Shown: in pieces, positions 1 through 5,432 of the stretch
Layout: every line of letters starts with the position of its first letter
How positions within the stretch are numbered: the first letter of the stretch is position 1
From: an uncultured Actinomyces sp.
Lineage (GTDB): Bacteria > Actinomycetota > Actinomycetes > Actinomycetales > Actinomycetaceae
Direction of reading: 5' to 3'
Length of the DNA stretch: 5,432 nt
NCBI GenBank assembly: GCA_945949035.1
Contig: CAMFDH010000109.1
Location: 1 to 5,432, forward strand
Translations under genes and position numbers: made by a program
The notes under the pieces: generated by a model
What the model was told of the DNA's origin: nothing
Database searches by the model: none
What the model saw: only the letters and a program-made list of their open reading frames with translations

Positions 1-33
1 CCCTCGGCCGAAATACAGATCGCCTCCATGGGG

Positions 34-39
34 CACAAT
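34..39 (+). promoter_or_regulatory. Possible -10 element for a leaderless start of the PDZ protease
   Basis: CACAAT lies six bases before the ATG at 46, where a -10 box would sit if transcription began at the start codon. There is no convincing Shine-Dalgarno sequence before that ATG, which fits a leaderless transcript. The match to TANNNT is imperfect and no -35 is visible, so this is tentative. Confidence 0.25.
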
Positions 40-45
40 TGCCGA

Positions 46-1209
46 ATGGAAACCACCTCCGCACCATCATCGCAGGACAATCGAGAGCTGTGGGTGACCC
101 GCTCGACCAAGTTAGTCGCGGCGATGCTTGCCGTGGTCACCTTCCTGGTGCTGGTGTCACTGGTTCCGGTCGGCTACGTCATCCAGTACCCGGGCCCCAC
201 CATCAATGTTCTTGGGGACCAGGGGGAGACCACTATCCTCGAGTTCGCTCAGTCTGGTGATTTCGACGACCTGGTTGTCCGCGAGGAAGCGGAGGACGAT
301 GGTGAACTCCGCATGGTGACGGTCTCAACCCTGGGAGGTCCGGGGACTACTGTTCGCGTGGGCGACATTGTGAAGTCGTGGTTCACCCCCGGGGCGACGG
401 TGCGGAAGTACTCTGACCTCTACGCCCCGCAGACCACTGCCGAGGACGTGGCTAGTGCAGGGGCGGCTCAGATGGAGTCCTCCCATTCGGCGGCGGCAAT
501 CGCAGCCATGGACTACCTGGGTGCCCCGATGGAGACCGAGATGATCGTGGTGGGAACATCAGAAGGTAGTGACGCTGAGGGAAAGCTGCTTGATGGGGAC
601 ATCCTGGTTTCCATTGAGACCCCGGACGGGACTGTTCACCAGGTCGACAAGCCGTCGGTTCCCTTCACTCTGCTCGAGACCACCGATCCTGGGACGACTC
701 TCGTGGTCACCGTTCTGCGCGAGGGCGAACTACTTCCAGTGGACATCGTGACAAGTGCACCCGCTGTTCCCGAGGGCGAAGAGCCCATTGAGGGTTCGAA
801 GATGGGAATCTACCTGGGGGCCAACACAGAACTGGCTGTTGATGTCGTCATCCACCTGGAACGTGTCGGAGGCCCCTCGGCCGGACTTGTGTTCGCCCTC
901 GGAATCATCGATCGCCTGACACCAGATGGAATAACTGGGGGAGAGACGGTTGCCGCGACCGGTGCACTGGACTTCGTTGGCAACGTCATCCCCATCGGCG
1001 GGGTGGTGCAGAAGATGTACGGGGCGCAGCGTGACGGCGCTGATTGGTTCCTACTTCCTGCGGAGAACTGTGCGGAAGCGGTCGGCCGAGAGCCAAACGG
1101 CCTCAGCGCCGTGCCGGTGAAGACACTTGCTGAGGCCGTGGGGGCTGTGGAAGCCATTGCTGCCGGTCAAGGTGCTGATCTACCAGGCTGCCCCGTAGCA
1201 GTCGGCTAG
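46..1209 (+). CDS. Membrane-anchored PDZ domain / Lon-type (S16) serine protease, YlbL family
   Basis: The 387-residue product has a short cytoplasmic N-terminus, one membrane helix at about residues 22-46 and the family signature PGPT just after it. A PDZ domain follows at about 163-237 (GKLLDGDIL), then a Lon-type S16 peptidase domain at about 249-374. The catalytic serine is in GGPSAGL (residue 278, codon 877-879) and the catalytic lysine in GGVVQKMYGA (residue 323, codon 1012-1014); the 45-residue spacing fits a Lon Ser-Lys dyad, so the enzyme looks active. No ATPase domain is present. The peptidase part should face outside the membrane. In Bacillus subtilis the relative YlbL (DdcP) degrades the cell-division inhibitor YneA; the substrate here is unknown. 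The start is uncertain: ATG at 46 is preferred, but ATG at 28 (393 residues) and GTG at 94 (371 residues, weak GAGAG upstream) are possible. Family assignment is firm. Confidence 0.93.
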   Translation: METTSAPSSQDNRELWVTRSTKLVAAMLAVVTFLVLVSLVPVGYVIQYPGPTINVLGDQGETTILEFAQSGDFDDLVVREEAEDDGELRMVTVSTLGGPGTTVRVGDIVKSWFTPGATVRKYSDLYAPQTTAEDVASAGAAQMESSHSAAAIAAMDYLGAPMETEMIVVGTSEGSDAEGKLLDGDILVSIETPDGTVHQVDKPSVPFTLLETTDPGTTLVVTVLREGELLPVDIVTSAPAVPEGEEPIEGSKMGIYLGANTELAVDVVIHLERVGGPSAGLVFALGIIDRLTPDGITGGETVAATGALDFVGNVIPIGGVVQKMYGAQRDGADWFLLPAENCAEAVGREPNGLSAVPVKTLAEAVGAVEAIAAGQGADLPGCPVAVG

Positions 1210-1228
1210 TTCAACACCCGATCTAGGG

Positions 1229-1837
1229 TCAGGCAGAGCGCTCGTCTGGTGCGAAGCCCATTCGCAGGGCCTCCACCAGCGCGGGCACCAGGTTCTCACC
1301 CTTGCCAACTCGGTTCGGATCATCAAAGGTCCGGGCACGAACGGCACACCACGAATCTCCATCACGGGTCACGCCGATGGTGAGGCGGACGTCGGTGCGG
1401 GCCGGGTGGCTGCTGATGAACTCCAGTGCAGCGTCCGGGTCCTCAGGCGCCTCGTCCTCGACCTCGGGGGGAACAATGATGCGCTCAACCGTCAGGGCAG
1501 ACCCGAACACGGTGTCGGGCCAGGCCAGCTTGGGTAGCGTATCTTCGAGTTCGTCGTTGGGAATCGAGTCCTGAAGGATGGCTGAAAGGTGCTCCGAGGT
1601 GCCATCCCATGCCTCACGCAGGTCGCTGAGGACGTCCTCTGGAATATCGGGGGTTTCGAGGAGCTGGCGGGTGGGAACCAGGGCGTAGACAGCCGGGGGA
1701 CGATCCCAGCCGAGCCTGGCCGCACCGGCCTCAATCTCTTCCGTCACCTTGCGCAGTGCTGCCGAGGCAGGGGGGAGGGCGAACTCGACGTTGACGGATT
1801 CGTCGTGCCGCTCTTCTGGTTGCTTGTTTTCGCTCAT
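1229..1837 (-). CDS. PPA1309 family protein (function unknown)
   Basis: This is a 202-residue, acidic, soluble protein with no signal peptide or membrane helix. It resembles the actinobacterial PPA1309 family as I recall it: a helical N-terminal part ending in GWDRPP (43-48), then YALVPT (51-56), an acidic middle, LAWPDTVFGSALTVERI (104-120), a strand-rich part ending in GDSWCAVRAR (160-169), and a C-terminal ENLVPALVEAL helix (181-191). Function is unknown and I see no catalytic motif. The ATG at 1837 is chosen because a good -10 box lies seven bases upstream and the first residues are non-conserved and hydrophilic. A longer reading from 2017 (262 residues) would overlap the divergent UPF0182 start and has no family-like sequence in its added part. 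The gene converges on the PDZ protease with only 19 bases between the stops and diverges from the UPF0182 gene. Confidence 0.88.
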   Translation of the reverse strand: MSENKQPEERHDESVNVEFALPPASAALRKVTEEIEAGAARLGWDRPPAVYALVPTRQLLETPDIPEDVLSDLREAWDGTSEHLSAILQDSIPNDELEDTLPKLAWPDTVFGSALTVERIIVPPEVEDEAPEDPDAALEFISSHPARTDVRLTIGVTRDGDSWCAVRARTFDDPNRVGKGENLVPALVEALRMGFAPDERSA

Positions 1838-1844
1838 GGCGGCA

Positions 1845-1850
1845 ATAGTA
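1845..1850 (-). promoter_or_regulatory. -10 box of a leaderless promoter for the PPA1309 gene
   Basis: On the minus strand TACTAT is followed by seven bases (TGCCGCC) and then the ATG at 1837. This matches TANNNT and places the transcription start on or next to the start codon. No Shine-Dalgarno sequence fits between them, as expected for a leaderless message, which is common in actinobacteria. No recognisable -35 is present. Confidence 0.6.
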
Positions 1851-1881
1851 TCCGCTAGCTGGTGGCAGGGGAGCACGGGGG

Positions 1882-1887
1882 TAGAAT
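1882..1887 (+). promoter_or_regulatory. -10 box for the UPF0182 gene
   Basis: TAGAAT differs from TATAAT at one base. It predicts a transcript start near 1894 and a leader of about 49 bases before the GTG at 1943. No clear -35 hexamer lies 16-19 bases upstream. It stands back to back with the PPA1309 promoter, the two -10 boxes being 31 bases apart. Confidence 0.5.
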
Positions 1888-1930
1888 GACTCTGATTCTC
1901 TAGAGCACATCTCCCGAATCGCGCCCCAAA

Positions 1931-1937
1931 GAGAGGA
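1931..1937 (+). promoter_or_regulatory. Ribosome binding site fixing the UPF0182 GTG start
   Basis: GAGAGGA ends five bases before the GTG at 1943. It is purine-rich and pairs well with the 3' end of 16S rRNA, which supports GTG as the true start; no ATG competes nearby in this frame. Confidence 0.7.
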
Positions 1938-1942
1938 TAGCG

Positions 1943-4900
1943 GTGACATTCTTCCCGACGGCAACGCCGGAACCAGACGACGCCAACCGGAGACCACAAC
2001 CTCCAAGAGGTGAGCAAGTTTCAATCAAGGCTGCACTGCGCAACCCGCTGACAATCACAATTGGGATCATCGTGATCCTGGGTGTTCTCATCTACGCGGC
2101 CTCGCAGATTTGGACCGAAGTCCTCTGGTTTGACCAGCTGGGGGCAGCCCGGGTTCTCTGGACCCGATGGGGTGCAACCGCAGGCCTGTTTATCCTTACA
2201 TTTGCCATTCAGTTCGCAGCCATCATGGGCGCTGTGACGTGGGCTTATCGGACAAGGCCCAAGCGCCTCGGTGGTCAGAGCGGCTCGAACCTACGCGAAT
2301 ACCAGGCGGCTCTGGAGCCGTTCCGCAAGGTGGTTTTCTGGGGTATTCCAGCCATCATCTCCTTTATGACCGCAGCGGGAATGGCCACCCAGTGGCAGAC
2401 ATTCCTGGTGTGGTGGAACCGCACCCCGTTCGGTGAGGTCGACCCACAGTTCGGCATCGACATCAGCTTCTATGTCTTCACGCTTCCGATCCTCGAGATC
2501 ATCCTGTCGTTCCTGCTCAACACCCTGGTGGTAGCGGTTCTGGCTGTGATCGTTATCGGTTACCTCTACGGGGGGATCACCCTCAGCCCCCGCTTCAACA
2601 TGACCAACAGCGCGCGCATGCAGATCGGTCTGCTCGGCGCAGGACTGTCACTTGTCGTCGCACTGCGCTATTGGGTCGGGATCTACTCCCTCGTCCTCAA
2701 CAGTGGGGATCTGGTGGATGGTGCCCTGTACAAAGAGGTCAACGCGGTCCTCCCTGCGCAGATGATCCTCGCGGTTATCTCCCTGCTGGTGGCCGTCCTC
2801 TTCGTCATCGCTGCCTTCCGAGGCACATGGCGCCTTCCCGCCGTTGGCGTTGCCGTCACGGTGGTATCTGCGCTCGTCGTTGGTGGGGCCTACCCGGCGC
2901 TGATCCAGCAGTTCCGTGTCACGCCGAACGCCCGTCAGGTGGAAACTCCCTACATCCAGCGCAACATCGACGCCACGCTTGCGGCCTTTGGGCTGGATGA
3001 GGTCGAATACCAGACCTATGCGGCCAAGACGGATGTTGCTCCCGGACAGCTTCGCGGAGACGCTGAGGCCACCTCGCAGATTCGTCTGCTTGACCCGATG
3101 GTTATCTCTCCGACGGTGCGCCAGCTGCAGCAGTCGCGTCCCTATTACACATTCGACTCCAAACTGTCGGTTGACCGCTACACCATTGATGGTGATCGAC
3201 GAGATACCGTCATCGCAGTCCGTGACATCAACCAGAGCGGCCTCCAACCGGAGCAGCAGACCTGGGTCAACATGCACACTGTTTACACCCACGGGTTCGG
3301 TGTCGTAGCGGCCTATGGCAACACGGTTCGTCCCGATGGCACCCCCGCGTTCTGGGAGTCATCAATCCCGTCTGTCGGAGAGATGGGCGACTACGAACCA
3401 CGCGTTTACTTCTCGAAGACCTCTCCCGAGTACTCGATTGTCGGTGCTCCTGAAGGTGCCGAACCGCAGGAACTCGACTACCCCGACGACAACGCGCCTT
3501 CGGGTCAGGTTCAGACAACCTTCTCTGGAGAGGGTGGCCCCTCGGTCGGTAACCCCTGGAACAAGTTGCTCTACGCCATCAAGTTCGGTTCCACCGATAT
3601 CTTCTTCTCGCAGCAGACCAACTCTGAGTCGCAGATTCTCTATGATCGCGACCCGATGCTGCGTGTTGCCAAGGTTGCGCCATACCTGAATCTCGAGCAG
3701 AAGGCCTACCCGGCAGTCGTCGATATGGATGGCGATGAGTCGACGCCCAAGCGACTCGTGTGGATCGTTGATGCGTACACGACCTCGGCTAACTACCCGT
3801 ACTCAGAGAGAGTCTCCCTGACGCAGGCAACGGTTGACTCTCGGACCGACCGTGCTTCGATGTTTACCTCGGACACCGTGAACTACATTCGCAACTCGGT
3901 GAAGGCCGTGGTTGATGCTTACGACGGTTCGGTAACCCTGTACACCTGGGACGCTGAGGACCCCATCCTTGCCTCCTGGAAGGGTGTTTACCCGGGAATG
4001 ATCCAGGACATGTCCGAGGTTTCGGGCGATTTGATGTCTCACTTCCGCTACCCCGAGGACCTGTTCAAGGTTCAGCGATCACTGCTTGAGACCTACCACG
4101 TCACTGAAGCCGCTGAGTTCTACACCGGTGGTGACCGCTGGCGCCTCTCAGAGGATCCAACGACCACCGCAACAGACTCAGCGACAGGTACACAGCAGGT
4201 TCAAGCTCCCTACTACCTGACCATGCAGATGCCTGGCCAGGAGAGTGCGGAGTTCTCGTTGACCTCGGTCTATGTTCCTGCAGGTGGTGGTGAATCACGT
4301 CGTGCAGCAATGGCCGGCTTCCTCGCGGTTGACTCTGAGACAGGCAACACCCCGGGTGAGGTCCGCGAGGACTATGGCAAGCTGCGTCTGATGGCACTCC
4401 CGTCGTCAACGACGGTTCCGGGCCCAGGTCAGGTTCAAAACAACTTCAACACGGACCAGACTGTGGCGACCCAGCTGAACCTGCTGAGCCAGCAGGGCTC
4501 CTCGGTGATCCGAGGTAACCTCCTGACGCTCCCTGTGGGCGGTGGCCTGCTCTATGTGCAGCCGGTCTACGTTCAGTCAACGGGATCCACCTCGTACCCC
4601 GTTCTGCGGTACGTCCTCACAGCGTTCGGCGAACAGGTGGGCTTTGCTGCCACCCTGAACGAAGCGCTCGATCAGACCTTCGCAGGTGATGCGCAAGCAA
4701 CCACCGGTGATGGTGGGGTCGAACCGGGCGTGGAGGGTGAAGAGGGTGCAGAACCGACAGTTCCGGTAACAAACGAACAGGCTCTGAACGATGCGATTCT
4801 GAAGGCTCGGGATGCGATGCTGGCCGCTGATGCAGCGATGAAGGCTGGTGACTGGACTGCCTACGGCAAGGCCCAGGACTCCCTTGACGCAGCGCTGAAC

Positions 4901-5026
4901 GAGCTGGTGCGCCTCCAGGAGCTGGCTAACGACGCAACGGCAGCCGGCGAAGGGGCTCAGAGTGGCGGAGATGAGTCCTTCGGGACCCTCGGAGAAGATG
5001 CCGAGACCGCAACCGACGGCAACTAG
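1943..5026 (+). CDS. UPF0182 family integral membrane protein
   Basis: The 1027-residue product matches UPF0182 (PF03699) over its whole length; relatives are usually about 900-1000 residues. After a hydrophilic N-terminus come seven likely membrane helices at about 36-54, 77-101, 130-146, 176-207, 226-243, 269-291 and 298-317. A large, probably extracytoplasmic part follows with family-typical blocks: RNIDATLAAFGLD (340-352), WVNMHTVYTHGFG (441-453), DAYTTSANYPYSE (610-622), YPEDLFKVQ (703-711) and LTLPVGGGLLYVQPVY (861-876). An acidic, low-complexity linker (about 913-940) leads to a helical segment (about 945-996) containing DWTAYGKAQDSLDAALNEL and a loose acidic tail. The biochemical role of the family is unknown; no enzyme motif or ATP-binding site is evident. 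Start is GTG with a good ribosome binding site. The gene appears to be transcribed alone from its own promoter and ends before a strong hairpin. It looks intact. Confidence 0.95.
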   Translation: MTFFPTATPEPDDANRRPQPPRGEQVSIKAALRNPLTITIGIIVILGVLIYAASQIWTEVLWFDQLGAARVLWTRWGATAGLFILTFAIQFAAIMGAVTWAYRTRPKRLGGQSGSNLREYQAALEPFRKVVFWGIPAIISFMTAAGMATQWQTFLVWWNRTPFGEVDPQFGIDISFYVFTLPILEIILSFLLNTLVVAVLAVIVIGYLYGGITLSPRFNMTNSARMQIGLLGAGLSLVVALRYWVGIYSLVLNSGDLVDGALYKEVNAVLPAQMILAVISLLVAVLFVIAAFRGTWRLPAVGVAVTVVSALVVGGAYPALIQQFRVTPNARQVETPYIQRNIDATLAAFGLDEVEYQTYAAKTDVAPGQLRGDAEATSQIRLLDPMVISPTVRQLQQSRPYYTFDSKLSVDRYTIDGDRRDTVIAVRDINQSGLQPEQQTWVNMHTVYTHGFGVVAAYGNTVRPDGTPAFWESSIPSVGEMGDYEPRVYFSKTSPEYSIVGAPEGAEPQELDYPDDNAPSGQVQTTFSGEGGPSVGNPWNKLLYAIKFGSTDIFFSQQTNSESQILYDRDPMLRVAKVAPYLNLEQKAYPAVVDMDGDESTPKRLVWIVDAYTTSANYPYSERVSLTQATVDSRTDRASMFTSDTVNYIRNSVKAVVDAYDGSVTLYTWDAEDPILASWKGVYPGMIQDMSEVSGDLMSHFRYPEDLFKVQRSLLETYHVTEAAEFYTGGDRWRLSEDPTTTATDSATGTQQVQAPYYLTMQMPGQESAEFSLTSVYVPAGGGESRRAAMAGFLAVDSETGNTPGEVREDYGKLRLMALPSSTTVPGPGQVQNNFNTDQTVATQLNLLSQQGSSVIRGNLLTLPVGGGLLYVQPVYVQSTGSTSYPVLRYVLTAFGEQVGFAATLNEALDQTFAGDAQATTGDGGVEPGVEGEEGAEPTVPVTNEQALNDAILKARDAMLAADAAMKAGDWTAYGKAQDSLDAALNELVRLQELANDATAAGEGAQSGGDESFGTLGEDAETATDGN

Positions 5027-5040
5027 CAGTATGTAGTTAG

Positions 5041-5078
5041 AGGCGGGCAGGTCCATTCTGTTGGAACTGCCCGCCTTT
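5041..5078 (+). terminator. Hairpin terminator after the UPF0182 gene
   Basis: AGGCGGGCAG (5041-5050) pairs perfectly with CTGCCCGCCT (5067-5076). After one mismatch three more pairs (TCC with GGA) extend the stem inward, leaving an eight-base loop. The stem starts 14 bases after the stop codon. The T tract is short (TTT), as is common for GC-rich actinobacterial terminators. Confidence 0.8.
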
Positions 5079-5194
5079 GCCGTCCCTGGGTTTGCACATG
5101 TCAGTGGCGGTTCGGTGTTCAACACTGGTGAGGGATAACACGCTTGCGCCGGTTGCGACCGCCTATCGACCCCACGTAGACTTCTATTTACCGA
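5079..5194. other. Non-coding region ahead of the tRNA
   Basis: No convincing gene is visible in these 116 bases. They contain a small inverted repeat, GTGTT-C-AACAC at 5115-5125, and the putative tRNA promoter described separately. A minus-strand open frame crosses here and runs into the UPF0182 gene, but it is a shadow of that gene. Confidence 0.6.
5153..5182 (+). promoter_or_regulatory. Putative promoter of the initiator tRNA
   Basis: TTGCGA (5153-5158) and TAGACT (5177-5182) resemble -35 and -10 hexamers, four of six matches each, with an 18-base spacer. The predicted start, near 5189-5190, would leave a leader of about five bases before the mature tRNA. Position and short leader fit a stable-RNA gene; this is inferred from the pattern only. 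Confidence 0.5.
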
Positions 5195-5268
5195 CGCGGG
5201 GTGGAGCAGCTCGGTAGCTCGCTGGGCTCATAACCCAGAGGTCGTCAGTTCAAATCTGGCCCCCGCTA
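5195..5268 (+). tRNA. Initiator tRNA-fMet (anticodon CAT)
   Basis: A full cloverleaf of 74 bases can be drawn: acceptor 5195-5201 with 5261-5267, D stem GAGC/GCTC, anticodon stem CTGGG/CCCAG with loop CTCATAA (anticodon at 5229-5231), variable loop AGGTC, T stem GTCAG/CTGGC with loop TTCAAAT, and discriminator A at 5268. Three hallmarks mark it as the initiator rather than an elongator or isoleucine tRNA: position 1 (C) is not paired with position 72 (T), the anticodon stem ends in three G-C pairs, and the D stem has A11-U24. The next bases are CTA, so the CCA end is not encoded and must be added by the CCA-adding enzyme. Confidence 0.97.
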
Positions 5269-5275
5269 CTAAATG

Positions 5276-5306
5276 AAAGACCCAGTCCATATGGACTGGG
5301 TCTTTT
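5276..5306 (+). terminator. Strong symmetric terminator after tRNA-fMet, probably bidirectional
   Basis: AAAGACCCAGTCCAT (5276-5290) is followed directly by its exact reverse complement (5291-5305), giving a 30-base perfect palindrome. The RNA would form a stem of about 13 pairs with an ATAT loop, ending in TTTT on the plus strand. It starts eight bases after the tRNA. On the minus strand it begins 24 bases after the stop of the converging partial gene and ends in TTT, so it may terminate both transcripts. Confidence 0.9.
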
Positions 5307-5329
5307 GCTTTCCCCTGCCTCACTGTGCA

Positions 5330-5431
5330 CTAGGTGGTGAGGCGCTCCTGAGCGTGGGCGATCCCCAACCAGGTGTGGCGGTTGTTCCACCAGCACCAGC
5401 CCAGCTTCGCTGCATTTCGATGGGCCACTCC
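5330..5431 (-). CDS. C-terminal end of an unidentified protein (truncated by the window edge)
   Basis: An open minus-strand frame enters from the window edge and ends with TAG at 5330-5332, giving the last 33 residues. The segment AAKLGWCWWNNRHTWLGIAH has a plausible protein composition, rich in tryptophan, and ends in AQERLTT. The stop is followed by the symmetric terminator at 5276-5306, which supports a real gene end. I do not recognise the family; too little is visible to assign a function. The other minus-strand frames and the plus frames here look less protein-like, but with about 100 bases the call remains moderate. Confidence 0.5.
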   Translation of the reverse strand, partial: GVAHRNAAKLGWCWWNNRHTWLGIAHAQERLTT

Positions 5432-5432
5432 G

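Noticed and set aside
1210..1228. Terminator between the converging protease and PPA1309 genes
   Set aside because: Only four-base arms such as ACCC/GGGT can be paired and there is no T tract, so no intrinsic terminator can be supported.
1838..2017. N-terminal extension of the PPA1309 protein from an ATG at 2017
   Set aside because: It would overlap the UPF0182 start by 75 bases, its residues do not look like the family, and a clear -10 box sits just before the ATG at 1837.
2648..3292. Minus-strand open frame of 214 codons inside the UPF0182 gene
   Set aside because: The UPF0182 frame on the other strand matches its family throughout; the reverse product has no recognisable domain and a charged, unstructured composition typical of a shadow frame.
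4577..5125. Minus-strand open frame of 182 codons over the end of the UPF0182 gene
   Set aside because: It crosses the terminator hairpin and the coding end of a well-supported gene, and its product shows no family resemblance.
5115..5125. GTGTT-C-AACAC inverted repeat as an operator
   Set aside because: It is short, is not centred on a recognised promoter and matches no operator I know; kept only as a note in the non-coding region.
5195..5306. Integration site at the tRNA 3' end
   Set aside because: No second copy of the tRNA 3' end, no integrase and no mobile gene is visible in the window.

Overview
The window carries a compact chromosomal locus of an actinobacterium with moderate GC content. 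This reading rests on three things: a UPF0182 membrane protein, a YlbL-type PDZ/Lon-S16 protease and a PPA1309-family protein side by side; a GTG start; and at least one promoter that looks leaderless. Family-level assignment within Actinomycetota cannot be settled from these bases alone.

Layout. Positions 46-1209 (+) encode a membrane-anchored PDZ plus Lon-type serine protease. It ends tail to tail, with a 19-base gap, against a 202-residue PPA1309-family protein on the minus strand (1229-1837). A 105-base divergent promoter region (1838-1942) separates that gene from a large UPF0182 integral membrane protein (1943-5026, +) with seven predicted membrane helices and a long extracytoplasmic part. 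A strong hairpin (5041-5076) closes that gene. A non-coding stretch with a promoter leads to an initiator tRNA-fMet (5195-5268), followed at once by a perfectly symmetric terminator hairpin (5276-5306). The last 100 bases hold the C-terminal end of an unidentified minus-strand gene (stop at 5330-5332) that runs off the window.

How the parts may work together. Neighbouring YlbL-type protease and UPF0182 genes recur in actinobacteria (Rv3194c/Rv3193c in Mycobacterium tuberculosis, from memory). Both proteins would sit in the membrane with their main domains outside, so a shared envelope or quality-control role is a reasonable inference but is not shown by the sequence. The PPA1309 protein is a small soluble protein of unknown function. 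The tRNA gene is a separate transcription unit.

No mobile element, CRISPR array, toxin-antitoxin pair or defence system is visible. The region reads as conserved core genome; its main novelty is two conserved but poorly understood protein families and some neat regulatory architecture.
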